A stretch of DNA of 64,000 bases from JAXMBX01 sp046349635 (GTDB lineage Bacteria > Planctomycetota > Planctomycetia > Planctomycetales > Planctomycetaceae): NCBI GenBank assembly GCA_046349635.1, contig JAXMBX010000015.1, forward strand, positions 1-64,000, written 5' to 3'. Positions 52,020-60,617 of the stretch are shown here, piece after piece. The translations under genes were made by a program, and so were the position numbers. The notes under the pieces are model-generated. The model did not search any database. It was not told the origin of the DNA and saw nothing but the letters and a program-made list of their open reading frames with translations. Numbering within the stretch: the stretch's first letter is position 1; every line of letters starts with the position of its first letter.

Positions 52020-53267
52020 TCAGGCCGTTTCCGAGCCGGTCGTGGAGGGTTCGTTCTTGAGGCAGCGTCCAATCTGACGGACCGCCTGGCGGAGGCGATG
52101 CTCGTTTTCCACGATTGCCAGCCGCAGATAACCCTCACCCTCTTCACCAAAACCTCGTCCCGGGCTGACGGCGACTCCCCCTTCGTCGAGCAGCTTCATG
52201 GAAAAGTCGATGGACCCCATTTCGTTCCACGGTTCGGGAATCTGTGCCCACACGAACATCCCAGCCTTGGGTTTTTCGATGTTCCACCCCATGCGAGTGA
52301 GTCCCTCACACAGGACATCCCGCCGCTTCTGGTATTCCTTTGCGATCGCCTCAACTTCCGATTCACAATGTCGGAGGGCAACGATCGCCGCAATCTGCAC
52401 TGCCTGGAAGATGCCGTAGTCGTAGTACCCTTTGATCGTCTGCAGAGCACGCACCATCTCTGCGTTTCCGGAACAGAATCCGATCCGCCAACCCGCCATG
52501 CTGTAACCCTTGCTCATCGTCGTCAGTTCCACACCGACGTCGATGGCACCGGGAGTCGACAGGAAGCTTGGGGCCTTGTAATCGTCGTAGCAGACGTCCG
52601 CATAAGCGAAGTCGCTGATGACCAGGAAATCGTATTCGCGGGCGAGTTTCACCAGTTCGACGTAGAAGTCCTGCTCAATAGTCGTGCCGCTCGGGTTGTG
52701 CGGAAAATTGACGATCACGACCTTCGGCTTGGGAAACAGGTGCTGGCAGGTGTACGCGACGTTACTCAGAAAGACGTCCGGCTTGCGAACGTCCAACGCG
52801 ATCACGTTCCCCGAGGCCAGCATCACGGAGTAAGAATGAATGGGAAACGTCGGAGCCGGCACAATCGCCGTGTCGCCCGGCCCCATCAGCGCCAGGCACA
52901 TGTGGCTGAAGCCTTCCTTCGATCCCAGGCAGGCGATGACTTCACTGTCCGGATTCAAACGGACGCCGTATTTCTTCCAGTAGCGGGCGGCGACTTCCTT
53001 CCGCAGGTTGGAGATCCCGTTCGCGACAGAATAGCGGTGGTTCCGGGAATCCTTGACCGCCTCGCACAGTTTTTCCGAGATCATGGCGCTGGGAGCGTCG
53101 GTCGGATTTCCCATCCCCAGGTCGATGACGTCGATCCCGTCAACCCGCTTCTGATACTTCAGCTTGTTGATCTTCCCGAACAAGTACGGGGGGAGGCGTT
53201 TCAGGCGGTCCGCCACAGGGATTGTAAAGGGATTGTCCTGCTGGGGACGTTCGGATTCGTTTCGCAT
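52020..53267 (-). CDS. Class I/II PLP-dependent aminotransferase (AlaC/DapL-like)
   Basis: A 415-residue fold-type I aminotransferase. The PLP lysine is K253 (TTMSKGYSMAGWRIGF), with N-P-G motif NFPHNPSG (187-194), D219 and Y222 (ISDFAYAD), and R261 and the C-terminal substrate arginine in YLRLAIVENEHRLRQ. The opening LPPYLFGKINKLKYQKR is typical of the AlaC (glutamate-pyruvate aminotransferase) group, related to LL-diaminopimelate aminotransferase. Either alanine or lysine biosynthesis is possible; AlaC is the closer match by eye. Confidence 0.88.
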   Translation of the reverse strand: MRNESERPQQDNPFTIPVADRLKRLPPYLFGKINKLKYQKRVDGIDVIDLGMGNPTDAPSAMISEKLCEAVKDSRNHRYSVANGISNLRKEVAARYWKKYGVRLNPDSEVIACLGSKEGFSHMCLALMGPGDTAIVPAPTFPIHSYSVMLASGNVIALDVRKPDVFLSNVAYTCQHLFPKPKVVIVNFPHNPSGTTIEQDFYVELVKLAREYDFLVISDFAYADVCYDDYKAPSFLSTPGAIDVGVELTTMSKGYSMAGWRIGFCSGNAEMVRALQTIKGYYDYGIFQAVQIAAIVALRHCESEVEAIAKEYQKRRDVLCEGLTRMGWNIEKPKAGMFVWAQIPEPWNEMGSIDFSMKLLDEGGVAVSPGRGFGEEGEGYLRLAIVENEHRLRQAVRQIGRCLKNEPSTTGSETA

Positions 53268-53462
53268 GAGTTCGGGCTGCCAGTCTCGCTTGAAGTCGGA
53301 AATACTGAGTCGGACGACAGGCCGCGAGTCAGAAAAGTTCGCAGCCGATCGAAATCCTTGATTTTAAGCCGATTCCTGATTTTATGCGGAGTGGGGAAAA
53401 CTCTCCAGATCGAATCGCGCGGACAAATTTCCCCGCCGTGAAAAAAACGCGAAAAAACGCAA

Positions 53463-53501
53463 AAAAGCGGCCCGGACATGCACTCGCACCGGGCCGCTTT
53501 T
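53463..53501. terminator. Intrinsic terminator (bidirectional)
   Basis: A 13-bp stem AAAAGCGGCCCGG / CCGGGCCGCTTTT with a 13-base loop, flanked by A-runs on one side and T-run on the other. It ends transcription of the minus-strand PPIase gene and separates it from the aminotransferase promoter. Confidence 0.88.
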
Positions 53502-53530
53502 GAATTCCAGGTTCACAGACCGGACACGAC

Positions 53531-54727
53531 TTATTCTTCCGCTTCGACCTTCCGCACCGGTTTGGTGGCGGGGGTCACATTGCGACTTTCACCTTGGTTG
53601 CCGGTCTGCTTGATGTTCCCAGTCGCCGATCCCGTGGGAGCACCCTTCTCGCCACCGCGGTGGGTATTGGTCAGGTAGTTGTCCACGCGGGTTCTCTGGC
53701 TGATCGATTCGAACAGTGTCGCCACCGCCTGTTGCGTCTTCTGCGTTTTCAGGTCTTCCTGCAGGTGTTCGCGAACCTCATCCATCGTGGCGATGATCGG
53801 TTCCGTGCGTCCTTCGCATCGGATGATGTAATACTGCGTCACCACCTGGATCACGGAGGAGATTTCTCCCTGCTTCAGCTTGAAGACCTTTTCCTCCAGT
53901 TCCCGGACGTCCGGATTGCCCGAGAAACGCTGGATCGGAGGAACACTTCCTCCCAGTGCCCGGCTGTTCGGTTCGACCGAGTTTTCCTTCACGAACTTCT
54001 CGAAGTCCTCCGGATGTGCCTGGACCTTGTTCCAGACTTCCGTCGCGCGGCGGACGTTATCCATGACGATGACTTTCGCCTTCACCCGTTCGCCGTATTC
54101 CCGGATGAACGCCTGCTTCAGGTCCTGCTCGGTAATCTCCACGTCCTTGCCCGCAAGCTTCTTGAGGGCAATCATCGGCCACACGATGTCGCGACGATAG
54201 TGCGCCGCCGGAACGTTCCGTTCCGTCTGCATCATGTTGTACCACTGCTCGACCGACATCCCGTACTTCTGCGCGGTCTTGATCACTTCCTGATCCACTT
54301 CCGCATCGGAGATCTTGATCCCATTCTCATCGCAGGCGATTTCGATGATCTTGCGGTTGATCAGGTTTTCCAGAACTTCAGTCTGGTGCCGGACCATGCA
54401 TTCTTCGATCACCTCTTCACGAGTGATGAATTTGTTCCCCACGCGGGCGAGATATTTCTTGCTGTTGGGGGTCGCTTCGGTCGATTCTTCCCGCACGGTC
54501 GTCGTGGACTGCTTGGAAGCCGTGCGGCGCTGGGCCGCCTCCCGATCGACCGCTTGCCCGGTCGTCGGACGGAAGAACTGGAAGCTGACGGCGGCAATCA
54601 GAATTGCGGTCACCGTTCCCATGACCATTAAAGGCCATGATTTTCCGGCCCGGTCGGCGTGGCGCCGACGAATTTCCTGTTTCGCGACATGCAAACGATG
54701 TGCATCCTGCGATCGTTGAGTGTGCAT
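53531..54727 (-). CDS. SurA/parvulin-like peptidylprolyl isomerase, membrane-anchored
   Basis: A 398-residue protein. The N-terminal helix PLMVMGTVTAILIAAVSFQF anchors it in the membrane. Residues 105-215 look like the SurA-type chaperone domain (KYLARVGNKFITREEVIEEC, ENLINRKIIEIACDENGIKI). Residues 240-350 are the parvulin isomerase domain (FEKFVKENSVEPNSRALGGS, FKLKQGEISSVIQVVTQYYI). The C-terminus is disordered. It should help fold or guide exported proteins. I use ATG 54727 (MHTQRSQ) behind a GGGTGAAGGG site; an open frame to 54853 has no homology. Confidence 0.85.
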   Translation of the reverse strand: MHTQRSQDAHRLHVAKQEIRRRHADRAGKSWPLMVMGTVTAILIAAVSFQFFRPTTGQAVDREAAQRRTASKQSTTTVREESTEATPNSKKYLARVGNKFITREEVIEECMVRHQTEVLENLINRKIIEIACDENGIKISDAEVDQEVIKTAQKYGMSVEQWYNMMQTERNVPAAHYRRDIVWPMIALKKLAGKDVEITEQDLKQAFIREYGERVKAKVIVMDNVRRATEVWNKVQAHPEDFEKFVKENSVEPNSRALGGSVPPIQRFSGNPDVRELEEKVFKLKQGEISSVIQVVTQYYIIRCEGRTEPIIATMDEVREHLQEDLKTQKTQQAVATLFESISQRTRVDNYLTNTHRGGEKGAPTGSATGNIKQTGNQGESRNVTPATKPVRKVEAEE

Positions 54728-55036
54728 CCCTTCACCCCTGTCGATTGTGCTGTAAACCTGGATCAAAACACCGGTCGCAGGCGCGTCCCGGTGACCTGGA
54801 ATTCCCCCCGGGTTTTCGGCACATCCCCCCACTCGTCGCCTGGGTAAGCCCATGTCTTGCGGGAGACGGCGACAAGCAGTTTTTGCCGATTGAGGGGCCG
54901 GGAATGTATGTCAGACCGGCATACGGGTCAAGAGCGGAAATTTGGAGCGATTTCCCAGCCGATTACGGGGCAACTGAGGGAGGGAGAGAAGAGCCCTCCA
55001 CCATCCGTTTCACCGGGCCGTTTCACCGGGATCGGG
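54728..55036. other. Intergenic region between the PPIase and zinc-ribbon genes
   Basis: A 309-bp stretch upstream of the PPIase start on the minus strand. I see no convincing gene, hairpin or repeat; it should contain the PPIase promoter. Confidence 0.5.
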
Positions 55037-55747
55037 TCAGGCCGTTTCCGGGGGACGGAGATACATTAACCGCCCGCAACTCTTGCAGAACAGCAGCTTA
55101 CCGCTCCTCAGTTCCATCTGGGCCTGGGGAATCAACTGAACATAGCAGACCGTGCAGGTATTCCCGTCGACTTCGGAAAACGCCCCTGCCCCGTGAGCCT
55201 GCACCAGTCGTCGGAATTGAGGCTGCAAATCGCCGGGGACGATTGATTCCGCCTCCGCAATCGACTTCTCCAGTTCCGCCCGCTTCGCCTGCAGCCCCGG
55301 CTCCGCCGCGGCAATTTCGCCAGCCAGCTTCTGCTCATCCTTCCGGGAGTTTGCCAAGTCTGTTTCGGCCCGAATCACAGCGGTCTTGGCCTCATCGACT
55401 TTTTCCAGGAGCGCAATAATCTCGTCTTCCAGCACGCTGTTGGCCATCGTATCCGCCTCGATCTGGGCGGTAATGATCTCATACTCCTTGTTGGAGTTGG
55501 CAGTGTTCAGCTTGACCTTCAGACCCTGCAGTTTCGACTCGCTCGACTTCAACTGCAGGTTTCCCTGGTCGATGGCAATCTTCAGTTTCTTCTGTTTCTC
55601 CTTCTGCGTCTCAAGCTCCGCTTCCTTTTGCTGCAACGACTTCCGACGGGCGGCCAGTTGCTTAGGACCGCGCTCGATGCAATCCAAGACTTCTTTCAGT
55701 TGGAGATGCAATAGGTGCAATTGCCGCAGACCGGACGCCGAACTCAT
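55037..55747 (-). CDS. C4-type zinc-ribbon coiled-coil protein
   Basis: A 236-residue protein. Residues 5-180 form a long antiparallel coiled-coil hairpin, rich in K, E and Q. The C-terminus holds a zinc ribbon with C198, C201, C221 and C224 (NTCTVCYV...LLFCKSCGRLMYL). This is the CT398/zf-RING_7-like layout, found near RNase H or dinuclear metal (NIF3-like) genes in many bacteria. It probably binds nucleic acid or a partner protein, perhaps in transport or RNA processing; the role is not firmly known. Confidence 0.88.
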   Translation of the reverse strand: MSSASGLRQLHLLHLQLKEVLDCIERGPKQLAARRKSLQQKEAELETQKEKQKKLKIAIDQGNLQLKSSESKLQGLKVKLNTANSNKEYEIITAQIEADTMANSVLEDEIIALLEKVDEAKTAVIRAETDLANSRKDEQKLAGEIAAAEPGLQAKRAELEKSIAEAESIVPGDLQPQFRRLVQAHGAGAFSEVDGNTCTVCYVQLIPQAQMELRSGKLLFCKSCGRLMYLRPPETA

Positions 55748-55885
55748 GCAAACTGCTCCCTTGAAACGATGGGAAGGTGATCCCTTCAGAATTGCGTTTC
55801 ACGTATTATAGAGCGTTTACGAGCGAATGCGTAGTCAGCGGGGCTTCTCTCCCCACCACAAATTCTCACTCCCAGCCGATGTCTA

Positions 55886-57031
55886 CTACTCCGTGCGAGA
55901 CCGGCGACTCCAGCGATCTTTCAACTTCAGGAAGGGACGCTCCACAAGGTAGTGGCACGCCACCGCCAGCACCGTCAGTTCCAGCAGGTTCAGCGGAATC
56001 CAGGTCCAGTCCCAAGAGAGGTGCGGTGGACGCAACACCAGTCGATGCCAGAGGTATAGGCTATAGGAGAGTACTCCCACCTGCACCAAGGCGGGATGAT
56101 TCAGGAATCCTTCCATCCAGCGTCGAGGCCGGCGCACCACCCCCCACACCAGCAGGCTGATCGCTACGGTTCCGGTCGTAAATGCGAATCCGATTCGCGA
56201 TTTCGTGCTGATCAGCATCAACCCCACCGTCCCGATCAGTCCCAGTGAGACCATCGGCCAGAACCAGGAACGGCAACTGAGTCGATCCAGCGCCTTCGAC
56301 CAGCCGGCATCCTGGGTGAAGTAGGCCAGCAGACAACCCGCAGCAATGGGATCGTACCGCGTCCAGGTCCAGAATCGCGCCAGTTCCGTGTATTGGGGAA
56401 AGTCGATCAATACGATCCATCGGGTCACGAACACCACGGCAAATGAAGCCCAGATCACTCGCATCGCCGTCCGGTTCGGCAGCAGACAAAAAAGTAACGG
56501 CCAGATGAGGTAGAAATGCTCTTCCACCGACAGGGACCACAAATGCCCGAGGTCCCACGAATCGCAGTCGAAAATGTTGGTCGTCCAAGTGAGCGCACTG
56601 ATCCATCCCAGCGGCGTGAAACTCTCTATCTGGAAAATCTGGAGGCAGGCGAGCGCAGCCAGGTATGTGAAATAGGCGGGCATGATTCGCAAAGCACGCC
56701 GGATATAAAAATCCCGCAAGCTCACTGTTCCAGTGCGATTCTGTTCCCGAATCAGCAGGGACGTGATCAGAAAACCGCTGATGACAAAGAACAGATCCAC
56801 CCCCATCCCTCCCAGCAGTCCCGCAATCTCATACGGATCAGGAATCGGGAATCCCGGAGAATGCACTGCCTTGGAGAGGATCACAAACAGGATCGCAACG
56901 GCCCGCAGACCGTCCAATCCCGGCACGCGCCCGGTCTTTGGATCGACGGATCGCTCCACAACCCCGGTGGATTCGGTGACGACAGCGGACTGGACAGGGG
57001 ATTCCAACAGCGAGGTGGACGATTCGGACAT
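55886..57031 (-). CDS. OafA/YrhL-type membrane acyltransferase
   Basis: A 381-residue acyltransferase-3 protein with about ten hydrophobic segments. The opening GLDGLRAVAILFVILSKAVH matches the family active-site region with R43 and a single H57 (many relatives have His a few residues earlier, where Lys sits here). DLFFVISGFLITSLLIREQ and FYIRRALRIMPAYFTYLAAL follow. It adds acetyl or other acyl groups to surface sugars. It has no close partner in the window, though the GDP-fucose genes may supply a related polymer. Confidence 0.87.
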   Translation of the reverse strand: MSESSTSLLESPVQSAVVTESTGVVERSVDPKTGRVPGLDGLRAVAILFVILSKAVHSPGFPIPDPYEIAGLLGGMGVDLFFVISGFLITSLLIREQNRTGTVSLRDFYIRRALRIMPAYFTYLAALACLQIFQIESFTPLGWISALTWTTNIFDCDSWDLGHLWSLSVEEHFYLIWPLLFCLLPNRTAMRVIWASFAVVFVTRWIVLIDFPQYTELARFWTWTRYDPIAAGCLLAYFTQDAGWSKALDRLSCRSWFWPMVSLGLIGTVGLMLISTKSRIGFAFTTGTVAISLLVWGVVRRPRRWMEGFLNHPALVQVGVLSYSLYLWHRLVLRPPHLSWDWTWIPLNLLELTVLAVACHYLVERPFLKLKDRWSRRSRTE

Positions 57032-57101
57032 CTGAAAGTTCCTGACACGGGAAGTTCATCAATGGCGGCGGCGGGTTGACAAACAATCTTCAGAGTTTTC
57101 A

Positions 57102-57596
57102 TCAGATGATGGAGATGTCTCCATCCAATTGACCGCTGGCGGTCGTCTTGCCGGTCACTTCACTGAAAGTGCCGGTGAAATGCTGGGAGTTCGTGAAGCC
57201 GGCAGTCCACGTGACCTTGGTCTTGGGACCTTCCGCACCGTTATCAATCTGTCCGTGAAGAGTGAGCGTGTCCCCCTTCACCTTGCCGGTGAAGACGTAG
57301 CTGAAGGCATTGTTGGTCTGGCTGGTGACGTGCTTGCCATCCTGCTCGAACACGATGCTGCTGAACTGCACATTGTCTTTGTAGATGTACCAGTTCCCGG
57401 CGAAGTTCGGGATCGGTTTGCTCTCCTTGGCATGGGTCCCCTTGTGGACGGAAACTTCCGCCTCAACCGGAGCGTGCAAAGCATGGGCACTCAACAGGCA
57501 GCGGGACTCGAAGGCTTCGAGACCCGCAAGCGACGAACGGCGTTTGCGCATCGCAGGGCGGGACGACAGGGTAGAGAACAGCAAGCGGAGGGGCAT
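57102..57596 (-). CDS. Small LEPR-XLL-motif protein
   Basis: A 164-residue protein from ATG 57596 behind AGGA. The N-terminal basic run and LAGLEAFESRCLLSAHAL match the planctomycete LEPR-XLL motif closely (RRSSL-x-x-LEAFESR-xLLS), thought to mark exported or surface proteins. The rest is one beta-rich domain (FAGNWYIYKDNVQFSSIVFE, FTGKVKGDTLTLHGQIDNG) of a lipocalin-like or sandwich type. Function unknown. ATG 57551 (MRKRRSSL) is an alternative start. Confidence 0.7.
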   Translation of the reverse strand: MPLRLLFSTLSSRPAMRKRRSSLAGLEAFESRCLLSAHALHAPVEAEVSVHKGTHAKESKPIPNFAGNWYIYKDNVQFSSIVFEQDGKHVTSQTNNAFSYVFTGKVKGDTLTLHGQIDNGAEGPKTKVTWTAGFTNSQHFTGTFSEVTGKTTASGQLDGDISII

Positions 57597-57913
57597 GAGT
57601 GTGCAGTCCTGAAAACGAAGGTGGGAAACTAAGACTGTGTGTGATCCTACAACTCTCCCGGGACACCCCACGCGCAGGAATATGCTGGAAAACTAGCGAA
57701 TTCATCTTCCCCGGTCAGGGACAACAGATTTGCGCGGGATGCCCCGTACAGCAGAAACTCCGGACTGTTTCTTTTTGGCAGCAAACCTGACGAAACCTCC
57801 CAAAACGCGTCAGAATTTCGTAAGGTTTGGGGGCTATTCTGCACATCCTTCCAAGGTGGAGTCGCAGGAGATCTGACACTCTGACTTCTTTGAATTCGAG
57901 AACGGTGAACCGC
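57597..57913. other. Intergenic region, LEPR-XLL gene / sulfatase
   Basis: A divergent 317-bp stretch that must hold both promoters. I see no convincing promoter pair, repeat or gene. GTG at 57905 is an alternative start of the sulfatase. Confidence 0.5.
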
Positions 57914-59239
57914 ATGATCGGCTGGTCCGTCTGTTTTCTGTTCGTCTGCTGCTTTTCAACGCTTTCCGCCGCGGAACGACCGAACCTGCTGTTCGTCGTC
58001 ACGGACGATCAACGCTGGGACACCATCCGCGCACTAGGGAACTCGCAGATCTCCACCCCGACGCAAGATGCGCTCGTGAGGCGAGGCACGGTCTTCAGCA
58101 ACGCCTATTGCATGGGAAGCATGTCGGGGGCAGTCTGCATCCCCAGCCGTACGATGCTGATGACGGGGAAATCGGTCTGGCGTATTCCCCCTCAGAAGAC
58201 GAAACCCTACAACGATCCCACGCTGGGGAAATCCTTCCGCCAGGCGGGTTACGATACCTTCTTCTGCGGCAAGCGGAACAACTCGTTCTTCGCCGCCAAT
58301 GAGGATTTTGAAACCGTCGTCTACGACGAATCGCGAGGCGAAACCAATAAGCTCCGTGACACCGCCAGCCAGTTTGTGGCTGATACGACGATCAACTGGC
58401 TGAACAAACATCCCGCCGCGGAAACGCCTTTCTGCATCTACCTCGGCCCGCCGGTTCCGCATGATCCCCGGGTCGCCCCACCGGAATTCATGCAAATGTA
58501 TGACCCGGCCAAAATCCTCCTCCCCAAAAGTTTTCTCCCTCAGCATTCCTTCGACAACGGAGAACTCCAGGTGCGGGATGAATTGCTCGCTCCCCATCCC
58601 CGCCTCCCCGAAGAAATGAAGAAACAACTCGCGGAGTACTACGCCACAATTACTTGTTTCGATCATCACCTGGGACGGATCATCGATTTGATACGGGAAC
58701 GAGGCCAACTCGACAACACTCTGGTCGTCTACACCAGCGACCATGGTCTCGCCGTTGGTGGCATGCACGGTCTGATGGGAAAACAGAATCTCTACGAACA
58801 CAACAAACCACCTCTCATTCTCGCCGGGCCCGGCATTCCCGCGGGCAAGAAATCGGACGCGCTGGTCTACCTGTACGATCTCTTCCCCACCGTCTGTGAG
58901 GGGGCCGGGATTGCGATGCCGCAGGGGATCGAAGGGAAAAGCCTCTGGCCGACCGTACAGGGAAAATCAGACGGCGTTCGCGAGACGCTGTTTACCGCGT
59001 ACAAAGAATGCCAGCGCGCCGTCCGGGACAATCGCTGGAAACTGATCCGCTATCACGCAGCGGGAGAATATCACACGCAGTTGTACGACCTGCAAAGTGA
59101 TCCCGAAGAACTCAAGAATCTCGCAGACGAACCGCAATTCGCAAACGAACGCCAGCGTCTGGAAAAACTTCTGACCCAGTCCCGCAAGGATTTCGCTGAT
59201 CCCATCGATTTCGACAAAGACCTGGCCGCGAAAAAATAA
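57914..59239 (+). CDS. Secreted sulfatase
   Basis: A 441-residue sulfatase with signal peptide (IGWSVCFLFVCCFSTLSA). LLFVVTDDQRWDTIRALG carries the metal-binding D31 and D32, and C75-I-P-S-R79 with TMLMTGKS is the formylglycine site. YTSDHGLAVGGHG-like residues (VYTSDHGLAVGGMHGLMGKQ) bind the metal at the C-terminal side. The pattern is like choline- or heparan-type sulfatases of planctomycetes, but the substrate is unknown. It acts outside the cytoplasm. I use ATG 57914, where the signal peptide begins, rather than the longer open frame. Confidence 0.92.
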   Translation: MIGWSVCFLFVCCFSTLSAAERPNLLFVVTDDQRWDTIRALGNSQISTPTQDALVRRGTVFSNAYCMGSMSGAVCIPSRTMLMTGKSVWRIPPQKTKPYNDPTLGKSFRQAGYDTFFCGKRNNSFFAANEDFETVVYDESRGETNKLRDTASQFVADTTINWLNKHPAAETPFCIYLGPPVPHDPRVAPPEFMQMYDPAKILLPKSFLPQHSFDNGELQVRDELLAPHPRLPEEMKKQLAEYYATITCFDHHLGRIIDLIRERGQLDNTLVVYTSDHGLAVGGMHGLMGKQNLYEHNKPPLILAGPGIPAGKKSDALVYLYDLFPTVCEGAGIAMPQGIEGKSLWPTVQGKSDGVRETLFTAYKECQRAVRDNRWKLIRYHAAGEYHTQLYDLQSDPEELKNLADEPQFANERQRLEKLLTQSRKDFADPIDFDKDLAAKK

Positions 59240-59312
59240 TTCTATGTTCCGTAGCGGCTCCTGACCCACTTACGCGCCCGGCTGCAGGCTCATGAAAAAT
59301 CCTGTCGCTAGG

Positions 59313-60617
59313 TCAACTCCTGCCGGAAGAGGATTTATGCGGCCACAGGCGTGCCAGTGGCGTCCCTTCGGATAACTTCAAAGGCCTCCCGATCGGTGTG
59401 GTCAATTCCTTCGCATAATCCACTCCCAGCGCGTTCAACAGCGTCGCGCTGAGGTCTTTCACCTCGACTGGATCAGTGGGGGGAACTGCTCTCCCTTCCG
59501 GATCGGTGGAGCCGATCACCTGACCAGCCTGCAAGCCACCTCCTCCGAGTAGACAGGAAAATCCCTGCGGCCAGTGGTCCCGCCCGTCCAGCTTGTTGAT
59601 GTGTGGCGTCCGTCCAAATTCTCCCAGGCAAATCACCACCGTGGAATCCCACAGGTCCCGGTCCCGCAGATCCTTGATCAACTCCGCAAGGGCCGGGTCG
59701 AGTTCCCCCGCACGGGCTTTGTGCATTTCGAAATTGTTTGCGTGGCCGTCCCAACCGGCCAATGTCACTTCCACCGCCCTTACCCCCTGCTCCACCAGTC
59801 GCCTGGCGGCGAGGCACCCGCTCCCGAAGCGTGTCTCTCCATACGCCGCTCGGACAGATTGCGGTTCTTCCTCAATGCGGAACGCCCGCAACTGCGCGGA
59901 GTTCATCATCTTCAGCGCCTTGTCCAGCGTCTCACGATGCATTGTCTCGCGCACTTCCTGTTCCCGTCCCTGTCGGAACGCCGCCTCCACGACCGCCAAT
60001 CCCGCCAGCCGCCGATCGGTGCGGGCTTGCGCTACGGGCATCTTCAGATTCGTCACGTTCTGGCGCGGATCGTATACCGCAAACGGATCGTACTCATCCC
60101 CCAGATATCCTCCCCGCGCGTCGACGTTTCCATCTCCGATGACGATGAACGGCGGAATCTCCAGTTTTGGATTCGGCAGTTGATGATTCAGCACCGCTCC
60201 CAAAGCCGGATGCTTCACGGTCGGATCAGGCCGATACCCCGTCTTGAGAAAATAACTTCCCCGCTCGTGGTCCCCCTCCTTCGAAACGAGAGACCGGATA
60301 ACCGACAGTTGCGACAAGCTGGCTGCAATCCGGGGATAGTCCGCGCCGATCTGTACCCCGGAAATCGAAGTGTTGATCACTTGCGTCGGCCCCGAGATTT
60401 TCGAACCCGGATGCGGGTCCCACGTCTCCAACTGGCTGGGACCTCCCCCCATCCAGAGAGTGATCAGCGACTTCAATCGCTCCGGCCCCGGCTGTGCGAC
60501 CTCTTTCCCCTGCAGCCCCGGAACCGCGAACGACAAACCCCAACCCGCGGCACACAGGAGCGCGCTCCGCCGCGTCATCGGAAAACCACTCGTAAATAAA
60601 CGGCTTAATGGTTCCAT
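59313..60617 (-). CDS. DUF1501 domain-containing protein
   Basis: A 434-residue protein. Residues 14-33 form a Tat-like signal (MTRRSALLCAAGWGLSFAVP). The DUF1501 body is seen in LKSLITLWMGGGPSQLETWD, VIRSLVSKEGDHERGSYFLK and VVICLGEFGRTPHINKLDGR. DUF1501 proteins are sulfatase-fold relatives encoded next to DUF1549/DUF1553 genes throughout planctomycetes, with unknown function. The start at 60617 overlaps the upstream stop by 13 bp, confirming the operon. Intact. Confidence 0.93.
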   Translation of the reverse strand: MEPLSRLFTSGFPMTRRSALLCAAGWGLSFAVPGLQGKEVAQPGPERLKSLITLWMGGGPSQLETWDPHPGSKISGPTQVINTSISGVQIGADYPRIAASLSQLSVIRSLVSKEGDHERGSYFLKTGYRPDPTVKHPALGAVLNHQLPNPKLEIPPFIVIGDGNVDARGGYLGDEYDPFAVYDPRQNVTNLKMPVAQARTDRRLAGLAVVEAAFRQGREQEVRETMHRETLDKALKMMNSAQLRAFRIEEEPQSVRAAYGETRFGSGCLAARRLVEQGVRAVEVTLAGWDGHANNFEMHKARAGELDPALAELIKDLRDRDLWDSTVVICLGEFGRTPHINKLDGRDHWPQGFSCLLGGGGLQAGQVIGSTDPEGRAVPPTDPVEVKDLSATLLNALGVDYAKELTTPIGRPLKLSEGTPLARLWPHKSSSGRS

